From the NCBI GenBank assembly GCA_017453745.1, contig JAFTEH010000044.1, positions 68,077-102,297 of the forward strand: a DNA stretch of 34,221 nucleotides. Reading direction: 5' to 3'. This document shows, piece after piece, positions 1-8,005 of this stretch. The notes under the pieces are model-generated. The model was not told the origin of the DNA, did not search any database, and saw nothing but the letters and a program-made list of their open reading frames with translations. Each line of letters begins with the position of its first letter. Position 1 is the first letter of the stretch. This stretch comes from Spirochaetaceae bacterium. Its GTDB lineage: Bacteria; Spirochaetota; Spirochaetia; Treponematales; Treponemataceae. The translations under genes and the position numbers were made by a program.

Positions 1-3
1 CAT
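1..3 (-). CDS. Start codon of a further yej-operon gene leaving the window
   Basis: Only the start codon is inside the window. On the minus strand the first three bases read ATG, preceded by GGAGG (positions 10-14) at a spacing of 6 bases, the normal arrangement for translation initiation. It lies 45 bases after the yejE stop on the same strand. In the E. coli yejABEF order the next gene would be the ATPase yejF, so that is the likely identity, but none of its protein is visible here. Confidence 0.5.
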
Positions 4-48
4 AAAGATCCTCCATAAAATCTTTAAATAATCCTAAAAGCATCTCTG

Positions 49-1548
49 CTATTTATACACAGTAAATCGCTTCGGGTCAAAGGCTTCGCGTAACCCTTCA
101 CCCACAAAGGCAATCATAACCAATACAAACACCGATGCAACAACAATACTTGTTAAAATCCATGGTGCTGATTGATATGTTTGCGTCCCCATACTCAGTA
201 ACTCACCCCAACTTGGTGTTGGTGGTTGTAAACCATACCCAAGATAGTCCAGTGATGTCAAAGCCCCAATACCACCAGAAATAACAAATGGCAAGGATGT
301 AACAATAACTACCATGATGTTTGGTAAAATGTGTACGGTAATGATGCGCCATACACTTGCTCCCATAGAACGAGCAGCGAGAATATAATCATGTTCTCGC
401 TCACGATATGTCATAGCGCGCATCGTCCATGTTTTACCTGTCCAACTAAAAATGATGTTAATGAGAACGAATAAGAAAAATGTCGGTTTAAAAATAGAGG
501 ATAAAATTATAACCATATACAAGTAAGGAATACGCTCCCATACCTCAATAAACCGTTGAGCGATTATATCAAACATACCGCCAAAATAGCCCATAGCGAT
601 ACCAATTAAAATACCCACAAAATAGGTCACTGCAGCAACCATTAATGAAAAGGACATAGCTAACCTAAACCCATAGATAATACGAGCAAAAATATCTCGT
701 CCAATAGTATCGGTTCCAAGTATATGCTGTTTTGAAAGCGATGGTGGCAATGGGTGAAACATATCGCCATTTTTACTCATTGAATATCGGAATGTAAGTT
801 TTTGACCATTCGGGAGCATAACTTCATTCTTATCTGTTCCAATTTTATGCCAGACATAATCACGAGCATTTTCGCTTTCTTTTTCAGAGGTTTTCCCAAT
901 AGCAAAACCCACCCACTGCGCTTTGCTGTTCGGCGTCTGCAAGAGAATTGACGGTTCTGCACTGTTCCCAAAAACGATCCATGTATAAGTGCCATCAGAC
1001 ATCTTAAAACCGTCATACTCACCAATAGGAACCCAGTTGTATCGTGTTCTGTCGTTTCCAGGTTCATCATCTTCGGCTCCAATCGCAAAACCAAGCACAG
1101 GTGAAGATTTAAATGTGAGCGACAAGGGACTATTCCCATCGTTGTCTGTTTCATAAGGGCTATATGGGATGGGTGGTAAGAGTGCCCACCCTCGCTTCGT
1201 TTCTCTAAGATGTTTAGCGAATTCACGATAGTTTAGTTCGAGTTCATCTTTAACCTTAAAATTAAAATCATCTGCATACAGCATCTTGCCATAGGTAGGA
1301 AAATAGAGTTTTCCATCAACCATCATAACGAGTGCTCTATTTGAAATAAACAACTCGGCAAAAAGTGAAACAAGATATGCAACGAGGATAAAACATAAAG
1401 CATATTTAGCACGGCGAATTTGAAAAAATCGTTCAACTCGAGTTGCAGTCAAAGGATCAAGTTTAAAGCGCAAGCGCACGGCAGAAAAAAAATTTTTCAC
1501 CTTTGTCAGTACACTTGAGGTTTTCTTTATTTCTTCATTGGTTTCCAT
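49..1548 (-). CDS. yejE: Peptide ABC transporter permease, YejE/OppC type, with large periplasmic insertion
   Basis: This is the second permease of a YejABEF-type oligopeptide importer. It has an N-terminal cytoplasmic segment, a first membrane helix near residues 48-67, a YejE-like motif (LYFPTYGK, then WALLPPIPYS near residues 120-130), and the core binding-protein-dependent permease domain from LGTDTIGRDIFARIIYGFR (about 275 onward) with the EAA-type loop around AARSMGAS. YejE proteins are usually about 340 residues. This one is 499 because about 125 residues are inserted between the first helix and the core. The insert holds two similar modules, each with GFAIG, then Y-x-W, then IG, then a DG or NG turn. 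It should face the periplasm. The ATG at 1548 follows GGAGAA, which overlaps the end of yejB, so the two are translationally coupled. Identification as YejE rests on motif memory and gene order. Confidence 0.85.
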   Translation of the reverse strand: METNEEIKKTSSVLTKVKNFFSAVRLRFKLDPLTATRVERFFQIRRAKYALCFILVAYLVSLFAELFISNRALVMMVDGKLYFPTYGKMLYADDFNFKVKDELELNYREFAKHLRETKRGWALLPPIPYSPYETDNDGNSPLSLTFKSSPVLGFAIGAEDDEPGNDRTRYNWVPIGEYDGFKMSDGTYTWIVFGNSAEPSILLQTPNSKAQWVGFAIGKTSEKESENARDYVWHKIGTDKNEVMLPNGQKLTFRYSMSKNGDMFHPLPPSLSKQHILGTDTIGRDIFARIIYGFRLAMSFSLMVAAVTYFVGILIGIAMGYFGGMFDIIAQRFIEVWERIPYLYMVIILSSIFKPTFFLFVLINIIFSWTGKTWTMRAMTYREREHDYILAARSMGASVWRIITVHILPNIMVVIVTSLPFVISGGIGALTSLDYLGYGLQPPTPSWGELLSMGTQTYQSAPWILTSIVVASVFVLVMIAFVGEGLREAFDPKRFTVYK

Positions 1549-1549
1549 G

Positions 1550-2596
1550 TTATTCTCCTAGTCTTATGCGTGGATCTACTACAGACAAAATAAAATCGGA
1601 TAAAATATTTCCCAATAAGCCGAGAACCGACACCACAACAAGATTTCCCAAAACAAGTGGGTAATCTCTATCCTGTATCGCAGTGAAACTCAAAAGCCCC
1701 ATACCGTTGATATTAAATATCTTTTCGATGAGGAATGCACCGCTAAAGAAGATAGTAATGATCCCACCTAAACCGGCGGCAATCGGCACAACACTATTGC
1801 GGAATGCATGACGCCAAATAGCATTTTTATATGTATTCCCTTTTGCAACAGCAGTTTTTACATAGTCGGAAGCCATATTTTCCATAGTATAATTTTTCAT
1901 TCCAATCGTCATACTAGCAAAGTCGCTGATAGTATACGCAATTATTGGCAAAATCATGTGATATGCATTATCACCTATTTTTTGAAATAGATTCATTTGA
2001 GCATAATTTCGAGAAAATAAACCACCTGACGGCAACCAGTGTAAGTTAAAGGCAAAAATTTGCAACAAAACAATAGCTACAATGTAGCCAGGAAGCGCAT
2101 ATCCAACAAAAATAGCTACAGAAGAAAGATTATCAAATAAACTACGGTGTCTTAAAGCCTTAGCAATACCCAATGGTATACAAACACTATATACAATAAT
2201 GAGCGAAATAATTCCAAAACGCAAGGAGATAGGGAATTTGCTCACCATCATGCCTAACACCGGTTGCGTATACTTGGTGGACATACCTAAATCGCCACGC
2301 AACACATTTCCAAACCATTCAACATACGAAACATACCATGGTTTGTTGAAACCATAAAGTTCTGCTAGTTGGGCAACTGCTTGTGGGCTAATCGTTTGAA
2401 CACGACTAGTAGCACGACTACCGCCACCTCCCCCTCGCGCTTGCTGCCCTTCTGCAGCCATGAGATAGCGAGTGATTGCCTGCTCTATAGGACCACCTGG
2501 TACAAAACGAGTCACAATAAACACTACTAAAGTTATTCCAATAAATGTTGGAATAATCAGTAGTAAACGCCGAACAAAATAATTATTTAAAATCAT
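1550..2596 (-). CDS. yejB: Peptide ABC transporter permease, YejB/OppB type
   Basis: This is the first permease of the Yej-type oligopeptide importer, an inner-membrane protein that forms the translocation pore with YejE. It starts with a typical RRLLLIIPTFIGITLVVFIV helix and continues with a periplasmic segment rich in glycine (RGGGGGS, about residues 55-60). The helices of the permease domain follow, with the characteristic YVEWFGNVLRGDLG and RNSVVPIAAGLGG segments. I start it at the ATG at 2596 (348 residues) rather than the GTG at 2611, because AAGGTGG lies upstream of the ATG whereas it overlaps the GTG. A candidate promoter lies at 2630-2658. The gene is followed directly by yejE. The solute-binding protein is not next to it upstream, so it is elsewhere or replaced. 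Confidence 0.85.
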   Translation of the reverse strand: MILNNYFVRRLLLIIPTFIGITLVVFIVTRFVPGGPIEQAITRYLMAAEGQQARGGGGGSRATSRVQTISPQAVAQLAELYGFNKPWYVSYVEWFGNVLRGDLGMSTKYTQPVLGMMVSKFPISLRFGIISLIIVYSVCIPLGIAKALRHRSLFDNLSSVAIFVGYALPGYIVAIVLLQIFAFNLHWLPSGGLFSRNYAQMNLFQKIGDNAYHMILPIIAYTISDFASMTIGMKNYTMENMASDYVKTAVAKGNTYKNAIWRHAFRNSVVPIAAGLGGIITIFFSGAFLIEKIFNINGMGLLSFTAIQDRDYPLVLGNLVVVSVLGLLGNILSDFILSVVDPRIRLGE

Positions 2597-2629
2597 ACTG
2601 TCATAAACCACCTTTTAGGCAACCTAGAT

Positions 2630-2658
2630 ATTATCACAAAAAGAAAAAAAAATGTCTA
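2630..2658 (-). promoter_or_regulatory. Candidate sigma70-type promoter of yejB-yejE
   Basis: On the minus strand TAGACA (2653-2658) and GATAAT (2630-2635) are separated by 17 bases. A TG sits just upstream of the -10 box, as in an extended -10 element. It would give a leader of about 27 bases to the yejB ATG at 2596. Confidence 0.5.
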
Positions 2659-2788
2659 GTCTTAAATAGGCTATCGCTTATAATTTTTTCATTTTTTCTG
2701 TAAAAGCATGTAACAATATTTACTTTTGTGCATTAGTATCTACTATTTTTTTTAACTTATTTTATGTGTCAAAGATTAAACACCGCCT

Positions 2789-3817
2789 CTACTTCTTTTT
2801 TAATAAAAACCAGCGAATTTTATCAGCTAGGTTAAAAAGCTTATATAAAACAGGCCTAAATACAAAATCGTATGTTCCAATATACTCTACGAGTTCCGGA
2901 TTATAGCCCGACTTAAACTTATGAAAGCCAAACCAACTATCATTTTCGTCTGGGTTTGGTCCCAAACACCCCCATAGGTCAAAAGTTTGGCATGAATGAA
3001 CCTTACCGTAGCGTATACTAGACCACATAACGGCATTATTCGGCATAACATTACGGTATTCATTAGAAGACGCTCCATAAGGATAATAAAGCGTACCATT
3101 AAAGCAAAAGAGCACCCATGTAGTAAGCACTTTTTCCTGATACTTCGCTTGCATAAGACAAATGTGCTCTTTGGGAAAGATTTCTAAAAGCTTTAAAAAA
3201 TATGCTTCATTGTGATTATAAAAGCCTTGTCGTGCTGTCGTTTCGTACATCAGTCGTACATAGTCTTTCATTCCTTCTATAGTAGTATTTTCACTCACAG
3301 TAACGCCTTTTCGCTCGGCAAGTTTTGTGTTATATCGGGTTTTAGAGTGAAAACTTTCCAAAAGTTCATCTTCGCTCCCAGAAATATCTAGGTGAAAATC
3401 ATAGCGTGTAAAAAACGATTTACCGATACGAGCACCGTGTTTTAGGAAAAAACTTCTACGCTCTTGAAAAACGGTATCGTTTGAGGGTTCTCCAGAAACT
3501 GTTACCCACTCGTTCGGCTCGGTTTTTATAAAAATAGCATGGTGTTTTCGAGCAACTTCTTTAAGCAAGGGGAAAAGTTCTGCGTGTTTTAGATTGCATT
3601 TTCCTGCATAGCCAACGGTAAGTGGCAGTTTCGGTAGTTTTGAAAAAACCACTTGAAAGCCGTCAACAAGCTTACCATCTTCAAAAATCCCTAACCTTTC
3701 AACCTTACAACCTAAACTTTCTTTGAAATCGCCCCAAGCCCAACTTTGAATCGGATGCGAAACCACCCTATCAAATTCGCTTGAAACGCTTTTATCTAAA
3801 ACTTTAGCTTCAATCAC
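2789..3817 (-). CDS. FemAB-family aminoacyl ligase (peptidoglycan bridge type)
   Basis: The protein resembles FemABX enzymes. These use aminoacyl-tRNA to add amino acids to the stem peptide of lipid II through two GNAT-like folds. Visible family hallmarks are HPIQSWAWGDFKES near the N-terminus, the central FHSKTRYNTKLAERKGV segment, and the late FDLWGCLGPNPDENDSWFGFHKFKSGY segment. The length (342 residues) is normal. I choose the GTG at 3817 as start because GAGG lies six bases upstream, whereas the longer form from 3844 adds nine hydrophobic residues without a good ribosome site. It is on the same strand as the exporter cassette but 195 bases after it, with a palindromic element in between. 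The substrate cannot be told from sequence; a general cell-wall role or a self-protection role are both possible. Confidence 0.75.
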   Translation of the reverse strand: MIEAKVLDKSVSSEFDRVVSHPIQSWAWGDFKESLGCKVERLGIFEDGKLVDGFQVVFSKLPKLPLTVGYAGKCNLKHAELFPLLKEVARKHHAIFIKTEPNEWVTVSGEPSNDTVFQERRSFFLKHGARIGKSFFTRYDFHLDISGSEDELLESFHSKTRYNTKLAERKGVTVSENTTIEGMKDYVRLMYETTARQGFYNHNEAYFLKLLEIFPKEHICLMQAKYQEKVLTTWVLFCFNGTLYYPYGASSNEYRNVMPNNAVMWSSIRYGKVHSCQTFDLWGCLGPNPDENDSWFGFHKFKSGYNPELVEYIGTYDFVFRPVLYKLFNLADKIRWFLLKKK

Positions 3818-3944
3818 TAGAAACCTCAAAACCCAAAACCACACTACATCATATCAAAAAAATATTTTTTTTCTAGTCTATAATTATTTTTTTATAAACA
3901 AACACTTCACATATTGTACTCATTTGTCATTGCGAGTGTCTTAA

Positions 3945-4001
3945 GGGAACCTCTAAAAACGCATCGAGATGCTTCGCTGCTCTGTCACAGTTTTTAGAGG
4001 T
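3945..4001. repeat. Palindromic element, copy A
   Basis: ACCTCTAAAAAC (3949-3960) and GTTTTTAGAGGT (3990-4001) form a perfect 12-base inverted repeat around a 29-base loop. The loop contains a small nested hairpin (GCATC/GATGC) and the string TGCTTCGCT. It begins 11 bases after the stop of the ATPase gene at 4013, so it may also end that transcript, although no separate T-run follows the stem. Confidence 0.75.
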
Positions 4002-4012
4002 GTCTTTAATGC

Positions 4013-4810
4013 TTACCGATACCACTGGCTTTGGCTATCAAATAATCTCGTGTATTCGCCACCCAGTTTATATAGCTCATTGTGCGTACCTGATTCAACG
4101 AGGTTTCCATCTTTCATAACCAAAATCATATCGGCTTTAGTTGCAATACCAATCCTATGCGTAATAACAAACTTTAGGTTATGATTTTCTTCGCTCATAA
4201 TGTTTTCCAGCATTTGCATTTCAAATACAGGGTCAATAGCTGAAGTAGGCTCGTCAAAAACTATCAAGTTACCACTTCGACTTATACCTCGTTCGATAGC
4301 AAGTCGCTGCCATTGACCACCAGAAAGATCTACACCATCGAACTCTTTTGATAAAAGCGTATGTTCTTTTTTAGGGAGCGTTTCAATAATATCATTTAGA
4401 TGTGTAAGGTTAGTGCTTTGCTCACTACTACTTGACAGACTCAAAGCAGTCTGTGGCTTTGAAATTAAAATATTTTCGCACAAAGTTGTAGCATATTTGC
4501 AATAGTCTTGAAAGACACTTGAAACACTTTCTCTATATGAGGAAACAGGATTATTTTCACTGACATGTGAAAAAAAAGCGTCAATTCTCCCGCTTGTCGC
4601 ACCATAAAGACCCAATATTAACTTTGAAAGTGTTGACTTACCAGAACCGTTTTCGCCAACTACACAAATAAGGCGAGCCCCATTAGTATTAAAGCTAATA
4701 TTATTAAGTGCATTTTTTTCGGCGTTCGGATATCGAAATGAAACAGCATCAAAAACGATTCGTTCTTCTACCGTATTGTCAAGTTTATGTACGATAACAG
4801 AATTATTCAA
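4013..4810 (-). CDS. ABC exporter ATPase half (split from its membrane domain)
   Basis: A stand-alone nucleotide-binding domain of 265 residues. It has a Walker A motif GENGSGKS (about residue 53), signature LSGGQWQR (about 162), Walker B LIVFDEPTSAIDP (about 187) and the switch histidine in FVITHRIG. There are no membrane helices. It begins at a TTG that overlaps the stop of the upstream membrane gene as TTGA, with no clear Shine-Dalgarno, so translation depends on coupling to the upstream gene. Aligned with the full-length exporter next door, the break falls exactly in the linker between membrane and ATPase domains. The tryptophan after SGGQ/SGGE is also seen in peptidase-less lantibiotic exporters such as NisT (family knowledge, not checked). 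The two genes together (about 595 residues) probably make one half-transporter. Confidence 0.85.
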   Translation of the reverse strand: MNNSVIVHKLDNTVEERIVFDAVSFRYPNAEKNALNNISFNTNGARLICVVGENGSGKSTLSKLILGLYGATSGRIDAFFSHVSENNPVSSYRESVSSVFQDYCKYATTLCENILISKPQTALSLSSSSEQSTNLTHLNDIIETLPKKEHTLLSKEFDGVDLSGGQWQRLAIERGISRSGNLIVFDEPTSAIDPVFEMQMLENIMSEENHNLKFVITHRIGIATKADMILVMKDGNLVESGTHNELYKLGGEYTRLFDSQSQWYR

Positions 4811-5802
4811 ACTTGTTTTGCGTCAAGGCTCATAACTTCATGGTAGTTTTTTAAGCCTGTATACGAACTCACTGCATTAGCGATATGCACATTAAAAATT
4901 TCTGTCAAGCTATCATGAAGTTTTGAAACACTTGCAATAACAGCAGCGATTGCACTGGCGTTTATTTTACCAGCGACAACAAGAAAATATAACACCATTA
5001 TTGTAGCAATAAAACTTAAAAAGGAAACAAAACTCACAACAAAATCAATAAGCGCACTGTGTCTTGCTTCTTTCGTCTTGTATTTTTTGAAATTGAGTAA
5101 TGCCGTTACAAAGTTGTTTTTAAAAAAGTTTACAACATTTAAGTGTCGTGTTTCTTTAAATGTTTTTCTATGAGAGATCGCATTGTCGTAATTATCCATT
5201 TTACGCCGTTCACTTGCGATTGCATTTTCGGTTTCACTGTTAATCTTAACTTTAAAGAAATAACTAAAACACGATGGTATAAAACTCATCAATAGCACTA
5301 TTAGTAAAAGTGGATGCAATAGCGAAAAATACACACCAACTAAAACAAAATAGGTAAGCCCATTTACAATAATGAGTTCAATACTTGTCAGCATTTGAAC
5401 TGTGTTTTCCACACCCTGTTTTACCTTGTTTATTGAATCAAGAAACTGCGGTTCTTCAAAATAAAGTACATCAAGGTGTGAAATTTTAGCTATGAGTTTC
5501 GATTTAGTTTTAGCTTGTACTTCCATAAATTGTACATCATAAAAATAATTCAGCACACCATTTATAATATCGCGTAGTAAAATCATTGCAGCAAAAAAAG
5601 CAAAAGTCTTATACACTAAAGCAACGCCGCTTATAGTTACAACTTGTAGCGAATCAATCAACAACTTCATTGCTACGGTATAACCAAATGCAATTAAGGC
5701 ATCAAAACATGACAAAATAAATGTACGAGCAAACTGTAGCGGGGATGAAGCAATCATCGAAAATAATTCTTTTCGTACTATCTTGAAAACTGATTTTTTC
5801 AT
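4807..5802 (-). CDS. ABC exporter membrane half (split from its ATPase domain)
   Basis: The protein has 331 residues with about six hydrophobic segments and no ATP-binding motifs. It matches the membrane domain of type IV (exporter-fold) ABC half-transporters, including the cytoplasmic loop with LDVLYFEEPQFLDSINKVKQG that also occurs, in diverged form, in the neighbouring full-length exporter (YDHIENPETYDLIMRVKRG). Its ATG at 5802 is preceded by AGGAGGAG (5812-5819), a strong ribosome site, only 25 bases after the previous gene ends. Its stop overlaps the TTG of the ATPase gene. Inserting one T in the TTT run at 4809-4811 would fuse the two into a normal length exporter. It could therefore be a stable split pair, a frameshifted gene, or a sequencing error. 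Confidence 0.8.
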   Translation of the reverse strand: MKKSVFKIVRKELFSMIASSPLQFARTFILSCFDALIAFGYTVAMKLLIDSLQVVTISGVALVYKTFAFFAAMILLRDIINGVLNYFYDVQFMEVQAKTKSKLIAKISHLDVLYFEEPQFLDSINKVKQGVENTVQMLTSIELIIVNGLTYFVLVGVYFSLLHPLLLIVLLMSFIPSCFSYFFKVKINSETENAIASERRKMDNYDNAISHRKTFKETRHLNVVNFFKNNFVTALLNFKKYKTKEARHSALIDFVVSFVSFLSFIATIMVLYFLVVAGKINASAIAAVIASVSKLHDSLTEIFNVHIANAVSSYTGLKNYHEVMSLDAKQV

Positions 5803-5827
5803 AAAATTTCTCTCCTCCTGTGTTTAG

Positions 5828-7576
5828 TTATACAACATACCAAGACTTTTGAGTTTCGTACATTTTTTTGTATAAGCCATCTTTTAAAAGTAATTCATCA
5901 TGTGAGCCACTTTCAACAAACATACCATCGTCAAGAACTACAATTCTATCAGCTAAGCGAGCCGCTCCTAACCGATGCGTAATAATGAGCGAATGTTTGT
6001 TTTTGTCTTTAATCAGATGCATGTAATCTTTGTATACCGTAGACTCAACTACTGGGTCAAGCGAAGCAGTAGGCTCATCTAAAATATAATAAAAGCCGTC
6101 ATGTGCGAGCGAGCGAATAAGTATGAGTTTTTGCCATTCACCGCCAGAGATGTTTGTGTTTTTCTCTGTCAAGTAACCAATGTCAGAATCAAGTCCATTT
6201 GCAAAACGAGTTTCATCATTAAAAAGAGATAACGACTTCATTAAATCGTTTATTTGTTCGTCATTCATTTTACTTGCATCGCCAAAAATAATATTGTCGC
6301 GAATACTAACTTCATAGCGTGCAAAGTCTTGAAACACAACCGAAAACAATTTACTCTTGTTTTGTATCTGGCGAAGTGGAATATCATTGATTAAAATTTC
6401 TCCCGTGTAGTTCGGGTACAAACCCAAAAGCAATTTTACTAAGGTCGTTTTTCCTGCACCATTAGCACCAACGATTGCCGTAGATTCTTCGGGATTCAAA
6501 ACTAAAGACAGATTATTTATTACATTTTTTTCAGTACCAGGATATGCAAAACTCACATCTTTAAATTCTACTTTTTTAATTTCGCTTATTTCGTTAGAAC
6601 GATCATTTTCATTAACATCATTTTCAGAAAGAACTTCAAATGCATTTAAATCTTTTATGTAAACTTTGGAATGCATGATTGTGTGCACCAATGAAGAAAG
6701 CATCCAAGAAATACTGGAACTTATTGTCAAAAGTTGAACTGAAATTGAAGTAAAATAGCCAAGTGTGATTTCATTAGCTAAAACGGAGCGTGTTAAAAAA
6801 AATATCATCACTAAAAAAGAAAGGGTCACTAACAAACTCGAAATCTTGACACTTGTATATGTTTTTCGCTTAACACCTAAAAAAATATGTGCAGCTTTTG
6901 TAAAAAAGTCATTCCATTGTTTTAAAAAATAATCTTGAAATGAAAACAAAACTCGCTCTTGGGCATAATCTCTTTCTGTCAAGACATCTTCAAAATACAT
7001 CATTCTGCGTTCTGTTTTTTGATACGCAACAAACGCTTCATAATCTTCCTTACCAGTGCGTAGCGATATGAGCACAACAGGTATACAGCATACTACAACG
7101 ATGAGTGCTGTAATCGGAGCAAAAATGATAATGGGAATTGTAATCGCAATTACCTTAATAGCCATTTCAATTAATGAAAGATACGAAAAAAAACCTTGTA
7201 ATATCGTATTGGGAATACCTCGTTTAACACGCATTATTAAATCATAGGTTTCAGGATTTTCAATATGGTCATAAGAGAGTTTGGAATTTTTGTCAAGTAC
7301 TTTTTGCCTTAAGACAAACAAGACCTTAAGATTTAGCTTGCGCTGTATATATGTATAAATTGCGCGTAAAAAATAATTTAAAAGTCCAAATCCTACAAAA
7401 GGAATAATAAGAGAAATGACATTACTTTCCAGAGCAATTACTGCATCAATAAAACGCGCATAAATGAAAATATAAAATAAGGGTAAAATACCTATGATAA
7501 ATCTTAGCAGTATGGAAAAAAAAAGCAAGGGAACGCTCGCTTCTCCAATATAGGCAAGAAAACTTTTTGATTTCAT
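5828..7576 (-). CDS. ABC exporter, fused membrane and ATPase domains (peptide-exporter type)
   Basis: A complete half-transporter of 582 residues. Six hydrophobic segments occupy about residues 1-300. The ATPase domain begins near 330, with Walker A GANGAGKTT (about 372), signature ISGGEWQK (about 476), Walker B YILDEPTASLDP (about 499) and switch histidine in IITHRLG. There is no N-terminal C39 peptidase domain, so any cargo leader would need a separate protease. The ATG at 7576 has AGGA ten bases upstream. It is the second gene of the cassette, 68 bases after the 44-residue peptide gene and 25 before the split exporter. The two exporters probably act as a heterodimer or in sequence on the same cargo. 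The cargo assignment to the adjacent peptide is inference from gene order. Confidence 0.85.
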   Translation of the reverse strand: MKSKSFLAYIGEASVPLLFFSILLRFIIGILPLFYIFIYARFIDAVIALESNVISLIIPFVGFGLLNYFLRAIYTYIQRKLNLKVLFVLRQKVLDKNSKLSYDHIENPETYDLIMRVKRGIPNTILQGFFSYLSLIEMAIKVIAITIPIIIFAPITALIVVVCCIPVVLISLRTGKEDYEAFVAYQKTERRMMYFEDVLTERDYAQERVLFSFQDYFLKQWNDFFTKAAHIFLGVKRKTYTSVKISSLLVTLSFLVMIFFLTRSVLANEITLGYFTSISVQLLTISSSISWMLSSLVHTIMHSKVYIKDLNAFEVLSENDVNENDRSNEISEIKKVEFKDVSFAYPGTEKNVINNLSLVLNPEESTAIVGANGAGKTTLVKLLLGLYPNYTGEILINDIPLRQIQNKSKLFSVVFQDFARYEVSIRDNIIFGDASKMNDEQINDLMKSLSLFNDETRFANGLDSDIGYLTEKNTNISGGEWQKLILIRSLAHDGFYYILDEPTASLDPVVESTVYKDYMHLIKDKNKHSLIITHRLGAARLADRIVVLDDGMFVESGSHDELLLKDGLYKKMYETQKSWYVV

Positions 7577-7644
7577 TTTTGTAATATCCTATTTTTGAAA
7601 GGGCTGTATTTTTAATACCTAACTACCCTGATACACGGTAAAGA

Positions 7645-7779
7645 CTACTTAGTCCCATTGTTTGGTAGTTCACCAGTGTTGCAACTATGCAAATTACACG
7701 CCCCCCAACTAATAGCAAAGGTCACTACTTCAACAAGGTCATCAATAACAAGTTGTTGTAACTCAAGTAATTCTTTCAT
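7645..7779 (-). CDS. Candidate secreted or modified peptide precursor (44 residues)
   Basis: A short gene read directly from the minus strand: ATG at 7779, stop TAG at 7645. GGAGGA lies eight bases or so upstream, and a TTGACA promoter element is at 7850-7855. The first 19 residues are acidic and leucine-rich, beginning MKELLELQQLVIDDLVEVV. The rest is almost uncharged and contains T20, S24, W25, G26, C28, H31, S32, C33 and T35, ending in a Gly/Asn tail with a C-terminal lysine. This leader-plus-Cys/Ser/Thr-core pattern is that of ribosomally made, modified peptides. The LLELQ string matches the leader motif known from class III lanthipeptides (LabA, RamS). It sits directly upstream of two ABC exporters. 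No modification enzyme is visible in the window, so the peptide may be unmodified, or be modified by an enzyme encoded elsewhere. Function is not established. Confidence 0.65.
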   Translation of the reverse strand: MKELLELQQLVIDDLVEVVTFAISWGACNLHSCNTGELPNNGTK

Positions 7780-7826
7780 AGGAAACTCCTCCAAAATTAA
7801 TTTTCTGATAGACACTTATCGTAATA

Positions 7827-7855
7827 ATGGTAAAATATTCTTTAAAATATGTCAA
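7827..7855 (-). promoter_or_regulatory. Candidate promoter of the peptide-exporter cassette
   Basis: TTGACA (7850-7855) is separated by 17 bases from TACCAT (7827-7832) on the minus strand. The -35 box is perfect and the -10 box matches four of six consensus positions. It would give a leader of about 40 bases before the peptide ATG at 7779. Confidence 0.5.
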
Positions 7856-7899
7856 GTGCTCATTAATATTTTTTTGTCTCATTTCCACACAATGACCCC

Positions 7900-7927
7900 T
7901 TGACAGCTAAAAAAAAATGAGTATAAT
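7900..7927 (+). promoter_or_regulatory. Consensus promoter of yebC
   Basis: TTGACA (7900-7905) and TATAAT (7922-7927) are both perfect and are 16 bases apart. It fires away from the divergent peptide-cassette promoter, whose -35 box lies 44 bases to the left. Confidence 0.85.
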
Positions 7928-8005
7928 GGCACCTCTATTATTAACAAAATAACCAGTTATTACATAGCTCGGGGATTATTTTATATTAAAAGATTGAGGT
8001 ACAGT

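Noticed and set aside
777-1226. 149-codon frame inside yejE
   Set aside because: It is in another frame of a gene with clear family motifs, has no ribosome site and shows no recognisable domain.
4800-4825. Programmed -1 frameshift fusing the split exporter
   Set aside because: A -1 shift would fuse the frames, but the sequence before the stop does not form an X-XXY-YYZ slippery heptamer in the membrane-gene frame. Coupled reinitiation or a one-base change explains it better.
7658-7903. 81-codon plus-strand frame across the peptide region
   Set aside because: It is antisense to the 44-residue gene, which has the better ribosome site and promoter. The plus-strand product is Ser/Thr/Cys-rich in the way antisense frames often are, and its start has no ribosome site.
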